This document shows, piece by piece, positions 42,780 to 52,682 of a stretch of DNA of 64,000 nt. The notes below the pieces were generated by a model. It had not been told where the DNA came from, did not search any database, and saw only the letters and a program-made list of their open reading frames with translations. Source of the DNA: Clarkia xantiana subsp. parviflora (taxonomy: Eukaryota; Streptophyta; Magnoliopsida; Myrtales; Onagraceae); assembly GCA_036873135.1 (NCBI GenBank), contig JAPTYO010000011.1, positions 10,190,747 to 10,254,746 of the forward strand. Reading direction: 5' to 3'. Position 1 is the stretch's first letter. Every line of letters starts with the position of its first letter. The translations under genes and the position numbers were made by a program.

Positions 42780-43560
42780 AGCCGGATTGTCATGTACTTT
42801 CTATTTGCCTTTATTTCAGAATGAGGGCTCTCCTGGAATCCTCTTCGGATTGTTCTCGCCTTGATCCACAAAGTGTTTTAACTCTCCTTCTGAATCACGT
42901 TATTGATTCTCATCTTCAAACTAAAGCAATTTTTGGTATCGTTTCCATACACTTCGTGGTTGTCACACCACTTGTCTGTTTCTTTCCCTAGGGGGCCATT
43001 TCAACAATTATTAGACTCCTTCCAAGGGTTGTTTTCTCTCATCTCTTTCAGGATCACCGTCAAAGGTGTGTTTAAAGGGACGAGGTTTGCAGCGTTGATT
43101 TCCCTTGGTCGTTGAAATTCAACCTGATTCACCCTCTTTTTTTGTGGTTGTCATTGCTTGTTTTGTTGGCTCCCCTGGAACTGCTTTGTTGGTCCGGACT
43201 TGTTATTGTCTTTTCCACGCATGGTGTTTATCTTTGCCTTCTTATTGACTCTGAACTTCTCCAGGTCCACAAACTTCTTAACTCGTGAAGCTAACTCTTC
43301 TAGAGTTTCTGCCGGGCATTTTGCCATTTTTTCCCCTAGTGTGTAGCCAAGGCGACCTAAGTTCCATATAAACGACCTTACTATCTCGCCTTCCGACAGG
43401 TTCTTTGTATGTCTGCAATTTTTTGGTTGAAGTGGCCATAGTAGTCAGCTAGAGACTCATCTTGCTCTTGTCGCACATCGTCGAGTGCATTTGACCCTTT
43501 CAAGAGTATGCGCTCTCCCATATACTTATGTATGAACTTAGCTTTCAGGTATGTCCATGA
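42780..43560 (-). pseudogene. First gag remnant of element F
   Basis: Across several frames the minus strand reads FIHKYMGERI (about 43,510-43,540), DESLADYYGHFNQ (about 43,440), LEELASRVKKFVDLEKF (about 43,255-43,300), WKESNNC, and a degenerate knuckle CDNHEVYGNDTKNC (about 42,930-42,970). These match gag of the Tat group and of element D. The N-terminal part is missing beyond about 43,560, where unrelated 3'-region sequence of G begins. Confidence 0.65.
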
Positions 43561-44107
43561 GCCGACGCCATATATTCATGCATACATTCATGACTACAAT
43601 CGCAGCATGTCTACACCCACTTCCATACTTGTGTTCCTACTTGCATGTATGCTAGTACACATTTTCATATTCATGATACATCCATGTTCACTCAAGGTAA
43701 CATCCTATAGGCATATTTTCTAGTATCCCATACTTAGGAAATTTTTTAGACCAAAATTGAAATTTCTCCCCACATAGGCCTGTCCCATCATGATATTGAA
43801 GTACGGACTCGCCTAACCATGTTCATGTTGCATCCCCACACATGCGTATATTTTCCGAGTATAAGCTCGTGACGGTATTGGATTTATTGTTTCCATGTCG
43901 GACGGACGCGTGCTTGGACACGTGTCCGTGCTATTCTGACATTTGCAATTCCTCTATCTTATAAGACAGGGGGCAGAGTCAGAGACACACACCCATGGGT
44001 AAGTAAGGATTCCGACAAAAGGTAAAATTCCGGCTTCAAATTGCGCGTGTCATACCATCCTAAAATAGAGTCAATCAAAGGTCAAACCATTGGTTGACTC
44101 GGGGGCA
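43561..44107 (+). other. 3' region of Tat-like element G
   Basis: Sequence rich in ATTCATGCATACAT-type words, resembling 47,270-47,430 of H. It ends in a GAGTCAATC..TTGACTCGGGGGCA stretch whose purine-rich end abuts an LTR. No gene is seen. The upstream part of G is absent. Confidence 0.55.
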
Positions 44108-44977
44108 TGTGATGGATATACGCCCAATTTGAACCCGTTGATTTCCGAATCGTTTTATTTTGATCACCCCGTTAATGATTATAAATCGAAACTTCGACCC
44201 AAACACCCCGCGGAAACACCAACGGTCTGGATGAGGCCAAAATATTCATTCGGACCACGGCAAACTCACCTAGGTGAGGTCGGGTGGCCACACCCAACCC
44301 CTACCCTTGGGGGTCGGATTTTCTCCCCCCCCCCCTAAGGGCCCCGGCACCGCTTTCCGACTCCCGTACTCAGTTTATTTTCGCCGACTTTCTCCGTGCT
44401 TTAAGGTCTTAATTACGTGATCAAGGGCTAATTAATTTTGTTTAAAGGTTAAAGATGTCATTAAGCCACCTTAATGACACCGTTGCCTATAAATACATCA
44501 TTTCCACCATTCATTTGAACATCTTGGCTAAGTGTGCAATTTAGCTCTGACTTCTCTCTAGCTTTATCTCTCTAAAAATGACGTTCTGACTTAAGCATCG
44601 GAGAGGGTTCATCAAGCACCACCCCCCTCCGTGCTTGATATTGCCCCTCTTGCAGGGTGGCAAGGAGAAGAGAGCCGAAGAAGCAGAAGAGCATAGAGCA
44701 GAGGACAAGCCCCAGGGGGTCAGAAGTACAAGCCTCAGGGGTTCAGAAGGAGAGAATGAAAGGAGGTCAGAAGGAGAGAAGGAAAGGAGGTCAGAAGGAG
44801 AGAAGGAAAGGAGGTCAGAAGGAGAGAAGAGAAGGACGCATATCAGAACGACTACCCCAGGGAGCAGAAGGGCATGGATCAGAACGACTAGCCCTAGGAG
44901 CACTAAACCTGACATTTCATTAGTGGGAGATAAATTCTAGATTGACGACCCGTTGACCTAGACTTTATAACCTAACA
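44108..44977 (+). repeat. LTR of element G (about 870 bp)
   Basis: Begins TGTGATGGATATACGCCC after the purine-rich tract, related to the LTR of F, with the U5-type GCATCGGAGAGGGTTC at 44,597 and CTCTTGCAGG at 44,647, and ends about TTATAACCTAACA at 44,977. TATA candidate CCTATAAATACA at about 44,487. A 24-bp minisatellite sits in U5. Boundaries are approximate. Confidence 0.6.
44735..44840. repeat. 24-bp minisatellite in LTR of G
   Basis: About four units of GAAAGGAGGTCAGAAGGAGA (first 20 of 24 bases) in near-perfect tandem. Because 24 is a multiple of three, open frames with an 8-residue repeat appear on both strands; they are not evidence for a gene. Confidence 0.85.
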
Positions 44978-47810
44978 GTGATACCCGTCGTAAAAAACAA
45001 GAACCTCAACGTAAGTATTAATTGCATGCCCCCATGGGTATAGCTAAGTGGCAACTTCAAAGTCACCAACAGTCTAACATGAAGAACAAAACGCTTTCTA
45101 ATAGAGAGGCCCAAACTTCGAACTTCACAAATACGAAGTTGAAACAGTTAATATACAAGAAAGCCCAAACACGATGTTACACCATCAAAGTCACGTCAAA
45201 TCAAGACAACCCATAAACCAACTCGGGGGCCCGTACCTCACAAACGGGGCAAATAGTAAACAAATGTTCCACTAAGTATGAAGATAGCCTAGGGAAATAG
45301 ATAGATCCCTAGGGGGAGAGCAGTATCGGAGCTGAAGAATCAACCTCATTCCCTATATTACGGAAAATCCAAAAGAAATGAAAAGCGACTCAATGTCACA
45401 AGAAAATCACGGGATGCCTCAACCTGCTCAAAACCTGATAAATTGAAGTCACATAAGGAAGAATCATTCATGATCCTCCGCTAGAAAAAAGGAGAAAACC
45501 GAGTAAGAACTGCATCAACGTGTCCCTCCACACGGACCAACGCGCAACGACAACATACACCCGATCGAACGCCAACGTCAGGAATACGGGAAACACAACT
45601 ACGTATGCGCAACCCAACTTTGATTTAGACAACTCCACTCAAAACTTTCATAAGAGTGGAAATATTGAAGAATCAAACTCAAAACCTCGACAAAGTGAGG
45701 CACGCACCTAACGAACCCATGGCTCGTAATGTTACCCATCCATTCGGAAAAGATGTTTTCAAGCACACGAACTAGGAGCGTCCGGTCAGACAATCCAATC
45801 CGAAAATTCCCAGCTGGACCAGCATGGCCCAAAATCTCTAAGTTGGAGTACTCTGACCCGAAATCTTCGAAGCAAAGCAGTTGAGTTAATTGAGAAACAT
45901 ACACAAGGTGTGCCCACTACGGGGGCAGCGCGACGCACACATACGTTGACATACCAATATGAGGTTTAACACCTCACATCTATGATTCAAATGTGCATAC
46001 TACGGGCATAGCACGATACGCATGACGACGCATCACCATGAGGCGTAACACCTCGTTTTTCGATTCCAAGTGTAACTACTGTAGGCACAGCGCAGGACTC
46101 GCGTGCGTCGACGCTTCAACATGGGGATTAACACCTCTCTTCCAGAAACTAAGTATGATTGCAGCAGGCGCAACACGACGTGACACGCGCGCTATGAAAT
46201 GCGGTCAATTCAAGGAATAACACCATGCGTCCAAAACGTCTGACACGCCTACTACGATGGCAACATAACGCGCGCACTGCAAAACGTGTTCGAGGCAAGG
46301 GGTAACACCCTACATCCGACTCAGACTCATTAGAGGCTTCCCAATCCTCTTCAGGCTCCGACGCTCAATAAAGATCGAGAAAAATAGTAACAGGATCTCT
46401 AAGAGAAGAAGACTTACGCATGATGTGAAGTGCAGTTCCAATAAGGCAACGACAATCACATCCACGCCAAAAACTAAGGATCCAAGGAACAAGAAGCACA
46501 AATAGCCTACAACATGAATGGAAGGCTTGGTGATACTCATGAAAAATCAACATTGTTTCCTTGAATGAACAACTACTACGTCTAATTCGGGGGCAACAAG
46601 AAACACACGCGCTATGAAGCACGACAGGCGCAAGGGCTGACACTCTACATCTGAAACAACTACTACGCCTACTACAGGGGCAACATGACATACACACACT
46701 ATGAAGTAAGACGGATATAAGGGCTGACACCCTACGTCTAGGACGACCACTACGTCATACACGGGGGCAACATGACACACATACACTATGACGACATGGC
46801 CAAAATAAAGGCTTACGCACTACGCTACGTCAGCCTCATGAGCGATATGATATAAATGACAATAAAAGTGACAAATGCAAAGGCTAACTTCCTAAGCACA
46901 AAATGATCGCTATGCCTACTCGGGGGCAACATGATACTAGTAGTATGACACACGACGGACGTGGAGGGTAACCCCGTACGTCTAGTGTATGAACAAGCCT
47001 ATAACAAAGGAAAGGATGCGAGCATAACGCACAACGCCATCGACGCGAGACTCAACACCTTACGTCTAAGGTATTAACAAGCCTACCTCGAGGGCAAATA
47101 TCTAAATTTTTATTTCATGATTACAGGTTATGCCCAAAATGATCAATATGAAAAAAAAAAAAAAAAAAAAAACTCTAACGGTAATCCCTTTCCGATATAT
47201 ATGCAATGATTCAATAAATTTGATATATCCTTGATTGGCATGTATGCATACGAATTGCAACAAATGTCACTATTTTACATGATTAGGCATATATTCATAA
47301 TTGACATGTATGCACTCACTAGCATCAAATGAAACTATTTTTACATGCCTAGGCATATATTCATGATCGACATGTATGCACTTGCATCAAATGTCACTAT
47401 TTTTACATACTCATGCATACACACATGACGACATACAAACATCCATCCATATATACTCTATTAAATACATAGGCACGTGCCCATGTCAGCACGTCGCATT
47501 CACTTGCACTATCAATAATGATGCATTACACGTTCAGAGATGTCTATGCCAATGCTTAGGCCCATGAAAGCACATGTTTACACACTTATGACTCACCCCA
47601 TAGTTGTGTATATTTTTGCATCTATGATTATGAAAATTTCATAGGTTGATCACCCTCCAAGCAAGGAAGGAACAAGTATCGGGCAACAAGCACTGACAAC
47701 GCCAGACTCTTTAAAGAGGTAAAGTATAGTCGAGGTACCAATTCGGGTGTGCATCCTTTCAAAATGAGAGTCAAGTAAAGGTAAACCCTAAATGCTTGAC
47801 TCAGGGGCAA
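44978..47810 (+). other. 3' region of Tat-like element H, with tandem arrays
   Basis: No gene is recognised. It includes a degenerate array of 80-92 bp units (45,905-47,100), a run of about 22 A at 47,151-47,172, and ATTCATGATCGACATGTATG-type words (47,200-47,430). It ends with GAGTCAAG..TTGACTCAGGGGCA, the purine-rich tract before the LTR. The stretch 44,978-45,900 shows nothing beyond scattered similarity to such 3' regions. Confidence 0.5.
45905..47100. repeat. Degenerate 80-92 bp tandem array
   Basis: Recurring order CTACTACG..GGGGGCAACATGACAC, CACTATGAA, then GGGTTAACACC or GGCTGACACCCTACGTCT. Units start at about 45,910, 45,994, 46,075, 46,158, 46,248, then 46,561, 46,652 and 46,741, with further decayed ones to 47,100. 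About 230 bp of other sequence interrupts at 46,330-46,560. Confidence 0.75.
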
Positions 47811-48329
47811 TCCGGTCAAAGAGAGACCTTCGACCGGACTAATCCGGCCAAAAGGACCAAACTAGCCTGGTCAAGCCCCTTTGACCAGACTAGTCCGGCC
47901 AAAGGTTCCCCGAACGGACTAGTCTGGTCGGGAGGGGGCCGTCCCCGCGTTCGGCCCCGACGCCCGGAACCATACTGCGCTATGCGTATGACGGTCACTC
48001 TGTCCCGTATCAAATATTACGCGGACCCCACCAAATACTGTGGGCTCCTCTGATACTTAGATCACGATCTCTATAAATAGGACATCATATATCTCATTTA
48101 CAACTTGATCTAACTTTGAATGCTCGAACCTCTCTCTAAACCCGAATACTTATTAAGCATCGGAGAGGGTTCACCGGACATCCCCCCCCCCCCCCCCCCC
48201 CGAAGTTTCCCTTTTTGCAGGTTAACGAGAGGAAGATCAAGAAGAACGGAACACGAGCAAGAAAAGTGATCTCGGCACGAGAAAACCGCCAAGACATGGA
48301 CCTCAACGCGCGTGGTCCATCACCTGATT
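47811..48329 (+). repeat. LTR of element H (about 520 bp, ends approximate)
   Basis: Starts after GACTCAGGGGCA with repeated CCGGACTA.TCCGG dyads (47,815-47,930), has CTATAAATAGG at 48,072-48,080, GCATCGGAGAGGGTTC at 48,158, a run of 20 C (48,182-48,201) and TTTTTGCAGG. These are the same ordered landmarks as in the LTRs of F and G. Confidence 0.6.
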
Positions 48330-48859
48330 GAATAGAAGAAGATTCACATCTCTATCAGGTGTATGACGCGTTGCTATATGAGATTAATTAAAATGTTAGA
48401 CTGCAAGAAATGTGATGACCTAATGGGTTGGTTCGTAATAAGTGATGTAGTATATAATGTAATTTAGATTGTAATGTTTGGTTGTGTTTATAGTGTTATA
48501 TTACGTTGTTTTAGTTTGTTTTATAATGTTAGTTATAATGTACTTATTTATTATTATAATATTAATATATATGAGAGGATTATATGTTATAATAAATAAT
48601 AGGTAATATTTAATATTTAATACAAATAAAAATAAAAATGCCTTATAAATAACAAATAATACAAAAAATAATAATTAGAAAAAATAATAATAAATAATAA
48701 ACAATAATACTGGTGAATGAAAGGATTAAACGAAGTAATTTATATTTGATAATTAGTATTTAATTTTTTTACTTTTAAGTATCTCATCATCATTAAAGTT
48801 CAAAATTCATTAAAAGTTCTAGTAAAGCGATTGCTCAGGATCTTCACGCCTTCTCTCTC
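48330..48859. other. AT-rich spacer
   Basis: About 530 bp of AATAATAAT/TTATAATG-rich sequence with no gene. It ends where the LINE leader begins with CTCTCTCTACAG and AGAAACCCTAG. Confidence 0.6.
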
Positions 48860-49251
48860 TACAGAAAAACCCATCTTTGAAGAAACCCTAGTTCATCATT
48901 ACCCGGCTGCTTAGGTTCTCGTGCAAGCTTGCGTCTGCATGATCCCTTCCACCGCTGATTCCTCTTCCCCAGTCTTTCTCTCCCTTCTGTCGACCTGGAG
49001 CGTGACCATGGCTTGCATGCCTGACGCTTCATATCCGTGCTTGAAACCCACTGCCACTCTAATCATTACTTCTCCAATTCTGAATCCACCCGGTTCATTT
49101 CCTTCTTCAAGCACTTCGTCTCCTACTTCAGACTTATCTTTCTCCATCAGCCTCATCCATTCCTCTCTTCTTCAGACTTTTCATCTTCTTCTCACCTCCT
49201 TCCTCGCCTAACCATTCACTTCAAGCCTTCCCTGAACCTTCTGGCGCTACA

Positions 49252-51201
49252 ATGGTTCCGTGGAATCGTATCTTGTTTGGTCGTTGTTTTGAGCTTCGTA
49301 GAGACCGCCCTGATCTTATACGCCGTTTCACTATGACACGCTGTAGAATCCCTCAAGTCGTTCGTGGCAACAGACGTGATGATGGCTTATGGGTCTTCCA
49401 TTTCCCGTCGGAGCACCTAGCATCAGAGGTTCTTCATAATGGACCTTACCAAATCGATGGCCAGATTCTTGTCCTCACCAGGGCCGATCTACTTTCCCAT
49501 ACCATCTCCATGGATTTCACAAAATCCCGGTGTGGATTGAACTTCGAGGCATCCCTCCCCATCTCATGACTGAAGCTAACATCGGGATACTAGCTCAGCG
49601 GGTTGGACCGATCCTTCAAACTGATTTTTCGGAGGAACTTGCTCTGGAAACTGCTTTTGCTCGTGTTTGCGTCCTGCTGAATTTGGAGATTCCGGTGATC
49701 CATTCACTTGGGTTGAATGACGAGTTCTTGTCTCATGATGTTACTATCTGTTACCGTATTGGCTTTCCCTGTAGACGGTATGGAATATTTGGACACAATC
49801 TTGTTGAATGTCGCCTACCAGATGATACATTCTTGATCGCAATTAATCGAAGGAGGGAGGTTGTTGATCAACACCCCAGACTTCCCCCACGTCTTCGTCT
49901 GGATAGGGATTTATTTCCCATGGTAACCGGGGCAATGGCTTGCTTTTACGTTGGATGTCATTCTTTGAGGAAGACTCGGCACTGAGTAGACCTTCTGGGA
50001 TTGATATGGTGGCCGCTCGTCAACGTCAACAGGAAGAGAATATTGAAATCCCTAATTTTCAACATGCTGATCGTCCTAGGGTTGTCCCCCCTCAGCAAAG
50101 AGTCCCTCCTAGGGCCTCTCCCTCACCTTTCTTGGGCCATGCTTCAGCCCGAAGGCAACATGCAACATCTCGTCCGGTGACACCCCACCAATGGTCTCAA
50201 TTCGCATCGTCGGAGAGATGGGCCCTTCCCAACGGCCCACTTTCTACCGGTTTCTCTTCATCGGGAAATTCTCGACTTCCTTCATTTCCGTCTTCTTCAA
50301 ATCATCCCCCTGGATTTCGCTACCCGCCATATGATAGGGTTCCAGTGCAATTTCCGAACGGAAACCCTAATTTTGATCAGATCGCTCAACCTTTTGCTGG
50401 ATTGGGCTTATCTCATGGTCTCTACACAGTACTCGTGCCAACTCTTGTTCCAGGCTGGGCCTTCCCATGGATCACTAGTCCGTTTGGACAGCTTGGACAT
50501 CCTCGCTCGCACTCCTCTTCTACTGTGCCTTCTGCCCGACCTGAGAGTAGCTCATCTTTTCAGCAACTGCAAGACTCGTCCGGCCCTTACAATCTCGTGG
50601 CCCACTCGGTCACGCCTTCCATGCTATCTCACAGCCAGGGGTCTAATCGCTATATGGACATGCAAGTGGAGACAGCCCTCCCCATCGCGGTGGATTCCTC
50701 TTTTGCCCATGATCATGCTAGAAGAGCATCAGGAAATTTTCAGTTATCCGCGGTCGATGACCTCACCGCCATCTCGGTGGCTCTAGGTATTGAAGCTGGA
50801 ACCTTCACGGAGTACCACATGAATGATCAGGAGCTGGACAACCAACTTATGCTCATGGAATACTTCCATCAACTGGCACAATCGGAGAAGCTCAATCTCA
50901 TCAACCAGGCCCTTCAGCACCAGCATCGCCTCCCCACCATCGCCCGGGGAAGGAACCCATGCAATTAGATAAGGATCTCCCATCCAAGAAGAGGCGCAGA
51001 TCAGCCCTTACCATTAGGGAACCTAGTGCCTTTCCAGAGGAAGAACGTTTGATGCAACCAGCTTTGGATGGACGTGTCCAAGATATTCCTCAACAACTCA
51101 ACCTCATGGTGGAGGTAGCTGCTACACCTCAGGCACGTCGTTCTCGACCAAGGAGAGGCCGAAATTTCATACCTCCAGGATTGCAGGATCCATTCTCTTA
51201 G
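49252..51201 (+). pseudogene. LINE ORF1: DUF4283-like domain with zinc knuckle
   Basis: Would be the RNA-binding protein that accompanies LINE RNA. The start MVPWNRILFGRCFELRR is the best ATG in the homologous frame. The DUF4283-like part spans about 49,300-49,560 (DDGLWVFHFPSEHLASEVL, GPYQIDGQILVLTRAD), followed by VWIELRGIPPHLMTE and then SHDVTICYRIGFPCRRYGI (about 49,735-49,790), the degenerate CCHC site. After CRRY.. come GHNLVEC, so the second Cys position holds Tyr. The C-terminal half is Pro/Ser-rich. Frame changes near 49,550, 49,960 and 50,960 split it into four overlapping frames. Confidence 0.8.
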
Positions 51202-51416
51202 GTAGCCAGTCTCTTTACCATTTGGCATCAAGTGCATTATTTTGGTTACTTTACATTCTCTGCCTTGAATCCTAATTCTGCGCACACCAGCTTTGAATTG
51301 CCTGCCTTAGACACTTTTAGGGCATGTTACTCAACCATTTCTTCTTCCCTGGATTTAGCCCCGGTGATTAATCTGCGGCCCGCGGATATATTTTTACGAC
51401 ATATTCCGCAACCCCA

Positions 51417-52475
51417 ATGAATGTTTTAAGTTGGAATTGTCAAGGCATTGGACGTTCCTTGACAATGCGACACCTCCACTTTCTGGTTGGTGTCTGGCGA
51501 CCCAAAATTTTATTTCTGTCTGAGGTCAAATCAAATCTTCCGCGCCTTCAATATGCACTTTCCAGCCTAGGTTTACTGATATTACCATCCAAGAACCTTC
51601 GAATACTCGCGGTGGTTTGGTCATTGCTTGGAAGGACTTGTACTCTCTTCAAATCCTTTCCCAAACTTATATTTTTTTCCATTGCATTATCACTCATGAT
51701 CCCTTATCCCCTCTGTGGTACGCTACATTTGTCTACGCTCCCTTAAAATTTGCTCTTCGCCCGGCCTTTTGGGCCAACCTTGGAACTCTTCCAACCTCTA
51801 TTACTCCCCGTTGGCTCCTCGTTGGTGACTTCAATGACATCTGGAATAGTACGGAAAAAGAAGGCGGGAATGTGGTCTCAGATACTCGTTTAATCGAGGC
51901 CCATGCCTGGTCGGATAGCCTAAACCTGCTTGATCTTGGCTTTTCTGGTTCCCCTTTAATGTGAACAAATAAACGTTCGGGTAGATTCTTCATCCGTGAA
52001 CGTTTGGATAGTTCTTTTTCCACTCTTGAATGGCGCCTTGCCTATCATATGGCCTCACTTGTCCATTTGGAACGTGTGGGGTCGGATCATTGTCCTATCC
52101 TTCTTCAATTAGATGCTCCGGCTCCTGCCACCCATCCTCTATTCCGTTTCGAACATATGTGGCTTAATCATGAAAATTTCATTCCCACAGTTAAGCGATC
52201 ATGGAAGCGGCCTATTGTTTCCTCTCCACAATGCACCCTTGCCCTTAATCTGAAAAGGCTCAAATTCTCCCTCCAAAGATGGCGCCATGATGTGTTTGGA
52301 AATTTTAAAGCTGAAATTCATAGCTTGGTTGACCAGCTAGGCCAATGCCAACAGTCCACTCCCTCGGACCCAACCCCTTCCAACCTCTTGGAACAACGCC
52401 TTGACCAACTCTTTCTTCGTTAAGAAACTCATTGGCTTCAAAAATCTCGTCCACTTTGGCTGATTCAAGGAGATC
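51417..52475 (+). pseudogene. LINE ORF2, endonuclease part
   Basis: The N-terminal apurinic-like (EEP) endonuclease that nicks target DNA. It starts MNVLSWNCQGIGRSLTMRHL (WNCQGIG is the first catalytic-block signature), followed by PKILFLSEVKSN (catalytic Glu, about 51,517). After a frameshift near 51,570 come WLLVGDFNDIWN (about 51,812) and LLDLGFSGSPLM, a stop at 51,962 in place of the usual Trp, and then VGSDHCPILLQL (about 52,080). It ends at the AGATC target site of J within WLIQGD. The text resumes at 57,826 (RNTKFFHASF). Confidence 0.85.
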
Positions 52476-52669
52476 TATGAACCGAGAGGATCTTGGATGA
52501 ATATCAAATGTATTAACAACCAAAATCAGTTTGTACAATTGGTAGATCAAGGTATATATAGGAGAAGAGAGCATCTAACTAACTAACTAACTAACTTATA
52601 GTGTAAGTAAGCTAGACTAGTGTGTACAAATGTGTAAAGTATGGAATGTATGGAATATACATTCCTATA
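52476..52669 (-). repeat. 3' LTR of copia J (194 bp)
   Basis: Plus strand TATGAACCGAGAGG through ATACATTCCTATA, with a (CTAA)n run near 52,573. On its outer side the minus strand has the purine-rich TGATGGGAGCA (52,680-52,670), the polypurine tract. Confidence 0.9.
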
Positions 52670-52682
52670 TGCTCCCATCATT

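Larger units (their letters stand above)
35100..43560 (-). mobile_element. Tat-like Ty3/gypsy element F (minus strand), 5' truncated
   Basis: In its own direction: gag and protease (43,560-42,300), a second gag fragment (42,180-41,430), tandem repeats, and a 3' LTR (35,733-35,100). A (+) antisense gene-like ORF lies at 37,547-39,946. At about 43,560 gag stops abruptly and runs into the 3' region of another element, so the 5' LTR is missing. RT, RNase H and integrase are absent or deleted. Related LTR signatures (GCATCGGAGAGGGTTC, then a C-rich stretch and TTGCAGG) recur in G and H. Confidence 0.75.

Noticed and set aside
44541..44940. Overlapping 88-124 codon frames on both strands near the minisatellite
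   Set aside because: They arise from the 24-bp purine repeat and lie in an LTR.
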